A DNA stretch of 64,000 nucleotides from an uncultured Lachnospiraceae bacterium (GCA_947630805.1 CANRIV010000002.1:1-64000), one strand, 5' to 3'. Positions 37,201 through 46,167 are shown, numbered from the stretch's first letter. The notes: a model not told the origin generated them from the sequence alone. Translations and numbers: made by a program.

Positions 37201-38294
37201 TAGAAGCAACAGGAAATCATGTATATGACAATAAAGTAACAAAAGAGGCAACATGTCTGGAAGACGGAGTAATGACATATACCTGTCAGGAATGTGGAAC
37301 AGAATACACAGAAGTAATTGCTGCAAGCGGACATAATTACGGAGATGTAAAAGTAGTAGAAGCAACTTGTACAGAAGGCGGCTATACAGAGTATACATGT
37401 ACAAATCCAGGCTGTGAAGATAGTTACAGAACAGAGATTACAGATAAAGTACCTCATGTACTTTCTGTGACAGACCAGAAGGCAGCAACATGTACAGAAA
37501 ACGGATATGTAACAAGAAAATGTGCAAACTGTGATTATACAGAGACAGAAGAAATTGCAGCGACAGGTCATATTTTTGATAAGGAAGGTGTAAATACACC
37601 GGCCACATGTGAAAAAGAAGGATATACGACATATACATGTTCTGTTTGCAACAAAAAACAGGTAATTAAAACAAGCGAAAAACTTGGGCATATTTACAAA
37701 TCTGTCATTTCATTACCTGCTCAGGTAGGAAAAGATGGAATTAAAGCAGAAGTTTGTGCACACTGTGGAAAACAGATTGTTTCTAATAAGATTGATGCAA
37801 TTAAGAGTGTTACTCTTGCAGAAAATAAATTCTCATATACCGGTAAGAAAATTAAACCTTTCGTTACGGTAACAGATGTAAAGGGTAAAACAATTTCTAC
37901 AAAATACTATACAGTAACCTTTGCAAACAATAAAAAGATTGGTAAGGCTACGGCTACAATTCAATTGAAAGGTCTATATAGTGGAACTATAGTTAAGAAA
38001 TTCACGATTACACCAAAGGGTGTAGGTATCAGCAAGACATCATCAACAAAAGAAACAATCAGATACACCTGGGGAAAAGTAAAAAATGCTGATGGATATA
38101 AGATTCAGTATTCTACCTCCAACAAGTTTAAGAAAGCAAAGAAAATTACAATCAAGAATCGTAAAACTTGCGAGTATTATATCAATCATTTAAAATCAGG
38201 AACAAATTATTTTGTGAGAGTAAGAGCATATAAGAAAGTAAGTGGAAAAACTTATTATGGAGATTGGAGTTCTTCTTCCAGAGTTTGTAAATAA
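34227..38294 (+). CDS. Large secreted Cys-rich repeat protein with FN3-like C-terminus
   Basis: 1355 residues. A Sec signal peptide ends near SVVSAAE, with no lipobox and no LPXTG sorting motif. From about residue 90 to 1175, roughly 25 copies of a 35-45-residue module follow the pattern ATCTExGxxxYTC..CG..Y.E.I.A.GH.Y: three cysteines and a histidine per unit, reminiscent of a small metal-binding or disulfide knuckle. Residues 801-1115 include near-identical 118-residue repeats. The last 180 residues hold an Ig/MBG-like strand domain (ENKFSYTGKKIKPFVTV) and an FN3-like domain (KVKNADGYKIQYSTS, NYFVRVRAYKKVSGKTYYGDWS). Found in gut Clostridia surface proteins of unknown function. AGGAGG precedes the ATG. 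Own strong promoter and terminator. Confidence 0.9.
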   Translation: MVRKLVAILMSAMMMFSLLSFPTETTVVSAAETPCDHILTEDDIAKLPEDFWRTHSHEEYAAGAPAFVGVQVPAGCEEDGWHIEKTETTGFCMLCGEIITEGDKVVDSAVGHDFEITLDATCDTDGTKTCKNSNYTLKVSEKDGIYTASLVSEKCNKTETIPQLGHNYQIDESQHVDPDCTNKGSDTYVCQNNPEHTYTQDIPANGHQWGDPVEVRVEPECEKEGSLTVTKTCEVCGETDVQTSTIPALEHEYEESIVQDATCYNPGIKLYTCTRCGDKYTEEIPQKPHTGLTVTKKPTCIDSGLEEGVCENCGRSVVQSIDPLGHDYNVEIKEPTCTEDGYTLYTCKRDGCTEDTPGHSYKSDYKVKLGHDYVVDPSLDVVVDADCENPGSITHYEVCSRCSDKREASVEEIAATGHDYQLDPEQHVDPSCTEKGWDVYVCQNNPEHTYKEDIEATGHNFEITEIVEPTCTESGRNVYTCTKCGEAFVEYVPALGHKFNEDELEKIPATCVDGNIVKGECQRCGEYIVTEDNERDYSIEFENSDAYSYERLPDEVAEDTYYVNYKYTGDNSYYNEYSDEFDILGTISHTGHSYEVKYTKATCEKDGYWTLTCVREGCPDPDAETAKNEVVTVINANTAIGHKWALMDDKSDKAPTCTEDGVRHWMCLNDHSHTYTEKIPATGHTYSFVKSFEATCQEGGYNLYQCDICGAEYKEYITAKIPHNYIVTDNVAATCTTEGYDVYTCTECHDTYNKVTTAAKGHHTVEAGYVAPTCTEQGVRTYKCTNCNYTYDSYERALGHNYGKANVVKATCTEGGYTEYTCTNPGCEDSYRTEITDKVPHVLSVTDQKAATCAENGYVTRECANCDYTETEILEATGNHVYDNKVTKEATCLEDGVMTYTCQECGTEYTEVIAASGHNYGDVKVVEATCTEGGYTEYTCTNPGCEDSYRTEITDKVPHVLSVTDQKAATCAENGYVTRECANCDYTETEILEATGNHVYDNKVTKEATCLEDGVMTYTCQECGTEYTEVIAASGHNYGDVKVVEATCTEGGYTEYTCTNPGCEDSYRTEITDKVPHVLSVTDQKAATCTENGYVTRKCANCDYTETEEIAATGHIFDKEGVNTPATCEKEGYTTYTCSVCNKKQVIKTSEKLGHIYKSVISLPAQVGKDGIKAEVCAHCGKQIVSNKIDAIKSVTLAENKFSYTGKKIKPFVTVTDVKGKTISTKYYTVTFANNKKIGKATATIQLKGLYSGTIVKKFTITPKGVGISKTSSTKETIRYTWGKVKNADGYKIQYSTSNKFKKAKKITIKNRKTCEYYINHLKSGTNYFVRVRAYKKVSGKTYYGDWSSSSRVCK
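36627..37570 (+). repeat. 354-bp in-frame tandem repeats
   Basis: Copies begin at 36627, 36981 and 37335, exactly 354 bp (118 codons) apart. The first two are complete and almost identical, including silent positions; the third covers about two thirds (to 37570) and then diverges. The identity of synonymous sites implies recent duplication inside the coding sequence. Confidence 0.93.
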
Positions 38295-38305
38295 ATAACT
38301 TTGAA

Positions 38306-38342
38306 AGGCAACCTGCCGATGCCCGGCAGGTTGTCTTTCTAT
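38306..38342 (+). terminator. Terminator of Cys-repeat protein gene
   Basis: GGCAACCTGCC and GGCAGGTTGTC form a GC-rich stem followed by TTTCT. The remaining 260 bp up to the next start are AT-rich and show no gene or clear promoter. Confidence 0.88.
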
Positions 38343-38602
38343 AAAAAGACTGAAAAGGACAAAATGCGTTATGTTAGGGACGAAATCAAAATGTCCGATA
38401 AAAAAGTTTTAAATAGCAAAAGAGGAAAACAGGGGCTGATGCAAAATATAATGCCCCCTAAATTGTATTAGTGACAGGATATACGATATTGAATCGATTT
38501 GACGGTTATATTGTATATTTAGTTATTCTGTCATCCAGCACAGTCCCTTTTTCTATAAATAAGTATTTCTTATTAAAAAACAAAGAAACGGAGCAAAATT
38601 CC

Positions 38603-39073
38603 ATGAAAAAGAAATTGACACTGATTTTAACATGTATATTAGTGATTATGAGTATATTTTCAGCATGCAGTACAGAAGAAAATGACAGGAAATCATCAAT
38701 AGAATCTGCCGAACAAAAGGAACAGTCTCATGTTCCAACAACGAAAGAAGATGAAAAAAACAGCAACAATAATACAAAGAAAAATGAAAATATGACTATT
38801 GCTGATCAGGAAGCTATCAAGAAAGTGCAGGGTTATTCTGCAAAACAGCTTGGATTAGAGGGCAAATTAAAAGATTATAGTTTTCTGGCAGCTACAGAAA
38901 AGAAAAAAATAGAAGGAAAAGAATATGTGGAAGTAGTCGCTTCAATCATAACAAAAAATGATAAAAAGGATACAGTTAAGATTGACACAAAAGGAACGTA
39001 CTATGTTCGTTTAGATGGGAAAAAGTGTTTGAAAAAGGATATGAAGACAGGAAAAATGATCGATTTAGAATAA
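38603..39073 (+). CDS. Small lipoprotein, unknown function
   Basis: 156 residues from the ATG at 38603 (GGAG nine bases ahead). The lipoprotein signal ends SIFSAC. A Lys/Glu/Asn-rich linker (about 23-75) leads to a compact C-terminal domain: IKKVQGYSAKQLGLEG, YVEVVASIITKNDKKDTVKIDTKG and YYVRLDGKKCLKKD. The last lines look like a small beta-sheet. No family recognised. It lies in the surface locus, so a wall- or membrane-side function is inferred. Confidence 0.78.
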   Translation: MKKKLTLILTCILVIMSIFSACSTEENDRKSSIESAEQKEQSHVPTTKEDEKNSNNNTKKNENMTIADQEAIKKVQGYSAKQLGLEGKLKDYSFLAATEKKKIEGKEYVEVVASIITKNDKKDTVKIDTKGTYYVRLDGKKCLKKDMKTGKMIDLE

Positions 39074-39165
39074 ATTGTACGCTATTTGTAAACTTTCTAA
39101 AATAAAGGTTTATAAAGAAAAAAGGTAAGATTTGACATTGTCAATCATGCAGAATGGAAAGAATT

Positions 39166-40332
39166 ATGAAAAATAAAATAGAAATGCTAGTTATAAAAAT
39201 TGTGTTTGGTTTTGCTATCACAGTTTTAGTGATAGCCCTTTGCAGCAAGTGGACGAAGGCAAATGAAGAAACCAAGGCAGAAGAGGTTAGTTACGAAACA
39301 GAAACATCAGAGATCTTTACAAATGAAAGGGAAGAAACAACAACAGAGTTGGAACAGATGCCGGATATACCTACGGTATTGAATGGTTTTGTTACAATAA
39401 GCAAAGAACAGAAGATGTACTATGTGAATAATCAATATGTTACAGGTTTTAAAGAAATTGACAATAACCGCTATTATTTTGATGACAGTGGAATCATGGT
39501 AACTGGATTAAAGAAAATCGGAAAGTATTATTACTATTTTGATGAAAATGGTGTCATGAGGACGGGATTTAACACTATCAGCGGAAAAAGATACTATTTC
39601 AATGATAATGGAGAAGGTATTGCAAAAGGTTGGCACAAATGCTCTGATGGAAAGATTCGGTACGGTCTGGGCAAAGGGAAAATTGCGACGGGACCTACAA
39701 AGATAGGAAAGACAATATATTTTCTCAAAGCAAAAAAAGGAACACGGCATAAGAAGGGATTTATTACTTACAAAAAAAAGGAATATTATTGTATAGGCAA
39801 GGGAAGACTTGCAACAGGATATCAGGCTCTTAAACACAATGGTAAACTGAAAGGTTATTATTTTTCAAAAAAAACCGGAAGAATGGCAAAGAATAAGATG
39901 ATTGGATACTTAAAAATTCCAAAGAGCGGACGACTTTCCATGGCGTATGCACTGGGGATTCAAAGACTCAACAAGAATGGATGGAACTTATATAGTGCTT
40001 ACATATATTCAAAATCATTATCATATTATGGAAGGCTATACAGAACAATAAACAGCGAGACATATTCATTAAGGGGATTTAAAGAGGGTTACGGCAACTG
40101 TTATGTTATGGCGGCCACATTTTACATTCAGGCAAAACTGCTGGGATATGATGCACATCAGGTAAGCGGTTATGTCGGAGCAGCACCACACTCATGGGTT
40201 ACTATCAGACACAAAAGAATAAGCTATGTATATGATCCGGATTTTGCTCATGAGACGGGCAGAAGCGGATGGAAAATATATTATGGAAAACCGGGAACAT
40301 GGCGCTACAACAGCTATAAAAATATGAATTAA
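39166..40332 (+). CDS. Cell-wall-binding-repeat protein with transglutaminase-like domain
   Basis: 388 residues. An N-terminal transmembrane or signal segment (IVFGFAITVLVIALC) is followed by a Glu/Thr linker. About seven choline/glucan-binding-type repeats come next (TGFKEIDNNRYYFDDSGIM, TGLKKIGKYYYYFDENGVM, TGFNTISGKRYYFNDNG). The C-terminal 120 residues resemble a transglutaminase/cysteine-protease fold with the triad in order: GYGNCYVMAATF (Cys), APHSWVTI (His), YVYDPDFA (Asp). A membrane- or wall-attached peptidase or cross-linker is likely. The ATG at 39166 with GGAAAG ahead is slightly preferred over one four codons earlier. The next gene follows after 11 bp. Confidence 0.85.
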   Translation: MKNKIEMLVIKIVFGFAITVLVIALCSKWTKANEETKAEEVSYETETSEIFTNEREETTTELEQMPDIPTVLNGFVTISKEQKMYYVNNQYVTGFKEIDNNRYYFDDSGIMVTGLKKIGKYYYYFDENGVMRTGFNTISGKRYYFNDNGEGIAKGWHKCSDGKIRYGLGKGKIATGPTKIGKTIYFLKAKKGTRHKKGFITYKKKEYYCIGKGRLATGYQALKHNGKLKGYYFSKKTGRMAKNKMIGYLKIPKSGRLSMAYALGIQRLNKNGWNLYSAYIYSKSLSYYGRLYRTINSETYSLRGFKEGYGNCYVMAATFYIQAKLLGYDAHQVSGYVGAAPHSWVTIRHKRISYVYDPDFAHETGRSGWKIYYGKPGTWRYNSYKNMN

Positions 40333-40343
40333 GGAGGAGCCTT

Positions 40344-40844
40344 ATGAAAAGGAAGATATTAACAGCAGTTATTTTTATTATATCGGCGGTTATACTTGTT
40401 TCCGGAGGGGTGGCAGCCTATAAATCATACAATTTAAAGAAAGCAAAAGCTGAGGCTATGAAGAAAATAGAGAATATGGTTGATTATAAAGATTATAGAG
40501 CAGAGCAGAAAGAGGAGGCAGAGGCGATTATCGGTCGTTATTCAAAACATATTAGTACCCTGTCATCAAAAAAAGAAATTGAAAAAGATATAAGTGTGGC
40601 GAAAACTGAAATTCAGCAAATCAAGACGGATGCGGTGCTGACACAGGAAGAACAGGAAGCAGAATCCATAGCAAAGACAAAAGAGGAAACAACAAAAAAA
40701 GCCGGGGAGAAGTCCGGAAAAAAATCAGAGAATAAATCAAAAAAGAAGACGAAAGAAGAGACTACAATAGCTGAAACTACACGGAATAATTCCGGTGGCA
40801 ATGTAGAAGGGTGCGTAGGAAATGATGCAAAAAATTTCTATTAA
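40344..40844 (+). CDS. Membrane-anchored helical (FIVAR-like) protein
   Basis: 166 residues. One N-terminal transmembrane helix (TAVIFIISAVILVSGGVAA) is followed by a three-helix module of the kind found in Firmicute surface proteins: AEAMKKIENMVDYKDY, AEAIIGRYSKHISTLSS, and KTEIQQIKTDAVLT. A Lys/Glu-rich linker then ends in a Gly-Cys tail (EGCVGNDAKNFY). AAGGAGG precedes the ATG. It overlaps the acyltransferase gene by 23 bp, so the two are translationally coupled. The single cysteine tail is unusual and might be an anchoring or modification site; this is speculation. Confidence 0.78.
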   Translation: MKRKILTAVIFIISAVILVSGGVAAYKSYNLKKAKAEAMKKIENMVDYKDYRAEQKEEAEAIIGRYSKHISTLSSKKEIEKDISVAKTEIQQIKTDAVLTQEEQEAESIAKTKEETTKKAGEKSGKKSENKSKKKTKEETTIAETTRNNSGGNVEGCVGNDAKNFY

Positions 40845-41835
40845 ATCCTTTCCATACATACGAATTATGGCCTGCTTTTCGATTATCATTCTGCACACAT
40901 TATTTGCCACATCGGTATATTTTGATGAATGTATGACGCAAACACAAAAACTGACAAGTCAGATGATTCAAAACCTGATGATGTGGGCGGTCCCCTGTTT
41001 TCTAATGATTACGGGAGCCCTGCTACTGGAACCTGCAAAGGAAATCTCTTCCCGAAAACTTAGAAAATACATTTTCAGAGTAGTAAGTGCACTGATATCT
41101 GTTACATTTCTGTTTCAATGTCTTGAATTTTTATTTGAAGATGAGGAAACAATCTTTTCAGGATGGATATACAACTTATTTACAGGACAGAGTTGGGCAC
41201 ATATGTGGTATTTGTATCTGATGATTGGAATTTACCTGATGATTCCTTTTTATAAAATGATTGTAAACCAGGCTACCGAAAAGCAACTGTTAGGACTGAT
41301 AAGTATATTTATTATTTTTCTTTCCATACTGCCATTGTTCAGACTTTTGGGTGTTTCGACCGGATTTTATATTCCAACCCGAATTATTTATCCGGCATAT
41401 CTGTTTCTTGGATATTATCTTTTGAAAAAAAATCTGCCAAAATGGTTTCTGTGGATTTTGGTGCTCAGTTCCTCAATATTAATCTTGAGCGTAACATGGA
41501 TACAGTGGAAAACAGGTAATTCAGCATTATCAGAAGTCTTATTGGGATATTCTTCCATACCAATTATTCTGCAGTCTGTCGGAATTTATAAACTACTGAC
41601 TGTTGGAAATTTTAAGGATAACAAAATTGTGTATGCGATAGCTGACAGCACTTTTGGAATTTATTTAATCCACATGGTTTTTGTCAGAATGGTATTCAAG
41701 TGGTATGGATTTGACCCGTATACTGGAAACGGTTTTTCATATCTGCCTGTTGTTCTGCTGATTGATGTCGTGATATTTTTTGCTTCGCTATGTATATCTT
41801 ACTCCGTTAAAAAAGCAGTAAGAGAATTATATTAG
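40822..41835 (+). CDS. Acyltransferase family membrane protein
   Basis: 337 residues, about ten helices. It opens with FPYIRIMACFSIIILHTLFA, the typical first helix with a histidine, then PCFLMITGALLLEPAKE, SWAHMWYLYLMIGIYLMIPF, and the late helix STFGIYLIHMVFVRMVFKW. This is the WecH/OafA-like acyltransferase 3 family. It starts with ATG ATG inside the end of the preceding gene (AGGA just ahead). The position inside the surface locus points to modification of wall polymer or glycan on the products there. Confidence 0.88.
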   Translation: MMQKISIKSFPYIRIMACFSIIILHTLFATSVYFDECMTQTQKLTSQMIQNLMMWAVPCFLMITGALLLEPAKEISSRKLRKYIFRVVSALISVTFLFQCLEFLFEDEETIFSGWIYNLFTGQSWAHMWYLYLMIGIYLMIPFYKMIVNQATEKQLLGLISIFIIFLSILPLFRLLGVSTGFYIPTRIIYPAYLFLGYYLLKKNLPKWFLWILVLSSSILILSVTWIQWKTGNSALSEVLLGYSSIPIILQSVGIYKLLTVGNFKDNKIVYAIADSTFGIYLIHMVFVRMVFKWYGFDPYTGNGFSYLPVVLLIDVVIFFASLCISYSVKKAVRELY

Positions 41836-41928
41836 AAAGCTGATATGAATTAAGCAGCGTTTCTGGAAATATTTGATGGGAAAATGATGTAGAAAATGGA
41901 AAAGCAGGAATATCATTAGGAGGAGCAA

Positions 41929-44900
41929 ATGCAAAAAACATTTATGTTAAAAAAGAAAATAATTAAAAAAATCAGCAAAATATCAGTTTGCATTTTGATG
42001 GCTGCATCCATAATTATGGAAAGTGTTCCTCTTTTGAAAGTAGAAGCAGCAAAAACAATCTGTGCAACCTACCCGGGAACAAATATTGAAAATCAGAATT
42101 ATTCAAGATGGGCAACTCCGATAAAGTCCTATTTGACAGCATTCAGTGACGGAACATTTATGAGAGTGCAGTATGGGCCTCAAATAGAAGGATTACTGGT
42201 AGAATATTATGACAAGGATTACAATATTACATCTTCAAAAATGGTGAAGGAAGAACTCTCCATATTTGGCGGATTTTATGCTACAGACAGTAACTATTTT
42301 GTAGTTACCGGTCAAACAAACACAGAGGAGTCCGATACCAAAGAAGTATATCGTATTACTAAGTATGACAGGAATTGGAATAAGATAAAATCAGCAGGAT
42401 TGCGTAATTGTAATACCACAATCCCATTTGATGCAGGCTCCTGCAGAATGGACACATGTGGAAAATATCTTATTATAAGAACAAGCCATGAAATGTATAC
42501 ATCATATGATGGAAAGAATCATCAGGCTAATGTAACGATTGAATTGGATATGGATACCATGGCAATTACAGATTCTTATACAGGTATTATGGATACGAAA
42601 TCTGGATATGTAAGCCATTCCTTTAATCAGTTTATAAAAACAGAAAATAATAAGTTAGTTGCTGTGGATCATGGTGACGCCTATCCACGCTCTATTGTTC
42701 TTTTAAAATATCGGACAGATGTTTCTACAGGAAAATTTTTCTGTTCGTCTTGTACCGCGATAGATGTTTTAAATTTTCCGGGAGCAATCGGTGAAAATAC
42801 TACTGGTGCATCGGTCGGCGGGTTTGAAATATCTGATTCAAAATATTTGGTTACAGGAAACTCAGTTATTCAAGATAACAGTAATTTAACAAGAGATACC
42901 CGAAATGTATTTGTGGCATCCATAGATAAATCCACGTCAGCAGTCAATATAAACTGGCTTACTTCCTACAGAGAAGGAGAGGAAACTACGTCCACTCCGC
43001 AAATGGTAAAAGTTTCGAATAATAAATATATTATATTATGGTCCAGGGAGGATAACGTCTATTATACATCCGTTGATGGAAATGGGGTAAAAACCGGTGA
43101 AACTTATAGTCTTCCTGGAAATCTTTCGGACTGTGTTCCCGTTGTATCGGGGAATAAATTGGTCTGGTATACATGGAATGAAAATGTAATAACTTTTTAT
43201 GATATTAATGTAAATGACTTATCAAAAAATAACAAGACAGAAATTATGAATGGTCACCGTTATGAAAATAAAGGTGTAACGAATGGTGTGGCAACATTGA
43301 AATGTGCGGTTTGCCAACAGGAAGAACAGGTAAAGGTAATAACATCCATGACTGTCTATTGGAATGATGATGGGGGAAATTCCTATTCTACAAGACTTAA
43401 TACGACAAGAAAAATTGGAGATAAATTATATTACTGGATTCAGCCGCATCCGACGGATGTAAATACAGAAATGGAAATCATATCTTCTAATCCTTCCATT
43501 GTTTACATTACCCGAAGTAGTCAGACGATGGGAGTTATATCAATCAAAGGCACAGGAACAGCAAAAATTACAATAAGACCAAAATATAATCCAGATTATT
43601 GTGTGACTTATAATTTTATAGCAACAGAATCCTTAAAAATAAATTCATTTACGGTAGACAAAACATCTCCAATAACGTATGGAGACAGAGTCTGTCTTAG
43701 TGCAAGTGCCATTGGAGGGCTTGGAACACTTCAATACAAGTTTTATGAAACAATGGAAGATGGGACAACTAAGATAATACGTAATTATAGTAGTGATTCA
43801 GTGTATCAGTGGAAACCTGATTTAGCAGGAGTCAGAACATTATATGTTGATGTAAAAGACAGTGAAGGAACTGTACGGACCGCATCCATCAAAAAATTTG
43901 TAGTAAATAAGGCAAATGCACCAAATTATGATGATATTATAAAAAATTATTGTTATTCAGTGGGTGCAGATAGTCAAAGCCTGGATATTAAAACACTGCT
44001 GCCGGAAAATAGAGGATTAAGTTCTTATGACCTGATGATTTCAGACAGTAACAATATTTTGAGTAATGTGTCTGTCAGTGCGGAAGGAATACTCCGCTAT
44101 CATGTGAAAAATACCGGAAAAACTGGCAATACAGCTACAATCGCTATTACAATCCAAACAAGTAATTACACACCTATGACGATAAATGTTCAGATTGTCC
44201 TCGTTGATAAAAAGACAGTTGTGTTGAAGACGGGAAGCAAACTGAAAATAAAAGGAAGTAATGAACTGACATATGGACAAAAAATTTCTACACTGACGTT
44301 GGATCAAACCGCAGCAGAATTTGTTACAGAAAATGGAGAAAACGTGACAGGAATATTAAGTTTTGAAAATCCTGATTTCGTGCCAGAAGCCGGCACAACA
44401 TCTGCCACTTGGATTTTTATTCCCAGCAATCAGGAATATAGTTCCTGTACAGGGACCGTTGACATTGCGGTGAATAAAGCCACACCAGACATAAGTGGGA
44501 CGACATCCGATAAAGCAACTTATGTTCCGAATATGCAGTTAAGTGACATTGCGTTAAAGACAGGAATTGCGACAGCTGATGTAGCCGGTAAAAGGCAAGA
44601 AATTAATGGTACCTGGAAATGGAAGACGCCAAATCAGGCAGTTCAGGCAGGCAGTAAAATATATACTGCAATATTTATTCCGAATGATTCCATAAACTAC
44701 AATTCTGTCGAAATAGATGTAGCGGTAACGATAAATAGAGCGACGCCCCTGATTGCAGTTTTGCCGAGTGCAAGAACAATTACATACGGTCAATCTCTCA
44801 AGAATTCTTTGCTGGAAAACGGGATAGCCAAAGTGGGGGACACTGTAATAGAGGGAATCTATCAATGGCAAGATGATACAATTCAGCCAACAGTGTTGGA

Positions 44901-46041
44901 CAGTCAGAAAACACAGTATAGTGTTGTATTTGTTCCAAATGATATTGTCAATTATACACCTGTCTTGTGTAAAGTCGTATTAATTGTCAATCCTATCGAT
45001 AAAGCTCCTAATATGCCGGATACAGAGATAAATGTAGCAAATAGTATTTCCAACGTCCGTCAGATTGAATTACCGCAAGGCTGGAGTTGGGCAGAAGCGG
45101 ATGTGGATAAAGAACTGATTGTTGGTAAGATTGTCACAGCAACAGCAGTTTATAAGGACAGAAATAATTATAAAGTTTCCAGCGTAGAAATCAGCATTTT
45201 CCGCTCAGAGTGCAACCATATAGAGAGCGAACAGATAACAGATGTTGAGGCTACATGTACAGTACCGGGAAAGGCACATACTCAGTGTGTGGTATGTGGC
45301 GCAATCCTAAGAAAAAATATTGAAATTCCTCTTATTTCCCATAATTATGGGAATTGGAAATATGACAATCAAAATATACATATTGGAATATGCCAGGTTT
45401 GTGGAGACGTGGTGCAGGAAAGTCATGCGTGGAATAACGGAGTTGTAGCAAAAAATTCTACCGCTGCAGAAGAAGGGATAACGATATATACATGTCTTGT
45501 ATGCGGGTGTGAAAGAATGGAAACAATAGAAAAATTAAAGCCTTATACCCGGAAAGATAATATTTCCACCATAAAAGAGGAAGGAAAACCGGAAAAAGTT
45601 CCTGTAAAGATAAATCAGATATTTATTAATAATAAAATAAAATATAAGATTACAAAAGGAGCGGATAACAGTCCTGGAGAAGTTTCACTGGTAAGCGTGG
45701 ACAAAAATAAAAAATCGGTAACAGTGCCAGCAACAGTAACTTTTAATGGTGTTAAATATAAGGTTACTTCCATTTCAACCAAAGCATTTTCGAATAGCAA
45801 AAAGCTTAAAAAAGTTGTTATTGGAAAGAATATCAAATCAATTAAAGCAAAGGCTTTTTATCAATGCACAAAACTTAAAAACATTACTATAAAGTCCAGG
45901 ATTCTTAGAAAAGTAGGAAAACAGGCCGTTAAGGGAATTCATAAAAAGGCAGTGATAAAAGTGCCAAAGAAAAAAGCAAAAATCTACAAAAAACTTTTGA
46001 ATAAGAAAAGTGGGTTTACAAAAAACATAAAGATGTGTTAG
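41929..46041 (+). CDS. Large secreted multidomain protein (propeller-like, MBG-like, Cys modules, LRR_5)
   Basis: 1370 residues. A Sec signal peptide with a long basic start ends near VEAAK. Residues about 45-440 alternate strands in a way that suggests a beta-propeller (YLTAFSDGTFMRVQYG, ATDSNYFVVTG, VSNNKYIILWSRED). One HRYENKGVTNGVATLKCAVC module follows, then Ig-like/MBG domains (ITYGQSLKNSLLENG, LTYGQKISTLTLDQ) to about 1090. Two Cys-His modules like those of the 34227 protein (ATCTVPGKAHTQCVVCG) come next. The C-terminal 190 residues carry BspA-type LRR_5 repeats (ISTKAFSNSKKLKKVVIG, IKAKAFYQCTKLKNITI). No LPXTG. AGGAGGAGC precedes the ATG. Function unknown; likely surface binding. Confidence 0.88.
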   Translation: MQKTFMLKKKIIKKISKISVCILMAASIIMESVPLLKVEAAKTICATYPGTNIENQNYSRWATPIKSYLTAFSDGTFMRVQYGPQIEGLLVEYYDKDYNITSSKMVKEELSIFGGFYATDSNYFVVTGQTNTEESDTKEVYRITKYDRNWNKIKSAGLRNCNTTIPFDAGSCRMDTCGKYLIIRTSHEMYTSYDGKNHQANVTIELDMDTMAITDSYTGIMDTKSGYVSHSFNQFIKTENNKLVAVDHGDAYPRSIVLLKYRTDVSTGKFFCSSCTAIDVLNFPGAIGENTTGASVGGFEISDSKYLVTGNSVIQDNSNLTRDTRNVFVASIDKSTSAVNINWLTSYREGEETTSTPQMVKVSNNKYIILWSREDNVYYTSVDGNGVKTGETYSLPGNLSDCVPVVSGNKLVWYTWNENVITFYDINVNDLSKNNKTEIMNGHRYENKGVTNGVATLKCAVCQQEEQVKVITSMTVYWNDDGGNSYSTRLNTTRKIGDKLYYWIQPHPTDVNTEMEIISSNPSIVYITRSSQTMGVISIKGTGTAKITIRPKYNPDYCVTYNFIATESLKINSFTVDKTSPITYGDRVCLSASAIGGLGTLQYKFYETMEDGTTKIIRNYSSDSVYQWKPDLAGVRTLYVDVKDSEGTVRTASIKKFVVNKANAPNYDDIIKNYCYSVGADSQSLDIKTLLPENRGLSSYDLMISDSNNILSNVSVSAEGILRYHVKNTGKTGNTATIAITIQTSNYTPMTINVQIVLVDKKTVVLKTGSKLKIKGSNELTYGQKISTLTLDQTAAEFVTENGENVTGILSFENPDFVPEAGTTSATWIFIPSNQEYSSCTGTVDIAVNKATPDISGTTSDKATYVPNMQLSDIALKTGIATADVAGKRQEINGTWKWKTPNQAVQAGSKIYTAIFIPNDSINYNSVEIDVAVTINRATPLIAVLPSARTITYGQSLKNSLLENGIAKVGDTVIEGIYQWQDDTIQPTVLDSQKTQYSVVFVPNDIVNYTPVLCKVVLIVNPIDKAPNMPDTEINVANSISNVRQIELPQGWSWAEADVDKELIVGKIVTATAVYKDRNNYKVSSVEISIFRSECNHIESEQITDVEATCTVPGKAHTQCVVCGAILRKNIEIPLISHNYGNWKYDNQNIHIGICQVCGDVVQESHAWNNGVVAKNSTAAEEGITIYTCLVCGCERMETIEKLKPYTRKDNISTIKEEGKPEKVPVKINQIFINNKIKYKITKGADNSPGEVSLVSVDKNKKSVTVPATVTFNGVKYKVTSISTKAFSNSKKLKKVVIGKNIKSIKAKAFYQCTKLKNITIKSRILRKVGKQAVKGIHKKAVIKVPKKKAKIYKKLLNKKSGFTKNIKMC

Positions 46042-46101
46042 AGAATCATTGCCCACAGGCATCAAACAGCTAACTGGTTTTAATTGCATAACCTCGCGCA
46101 T

Positions 46102-46160
46102 AAAAAGGGGAGATTTAATATGTTAAAATAAAAATAACATGATTAAATCTCTTCTTTTTA
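46102..46160. terminator. Bidirectional terminator
   Basis: AAAAAGGGGAGATTTAATATGTTA pairs imperfectly with TAACATGATTAAATCTCTTCTTTTT, with A/T runs on both ends, between converging genes. Confidence 0.88.
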
Positions 46161-46167
46161 TTTCTGT

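Noticed and set aside
36730..37404. Two identical 106-codon open frames on the minus strand
   Set aside because: They are the antisense of the 354-bp repeats in the Cys-rich protein gene, without ribosome sites; their identity only reflects the repeat.
36627..37570. Possible CRISPR-like or phage repeat array
   Set aside because: The period is 354 bp, in frame and coding, with no short repeat-spacer pattern.
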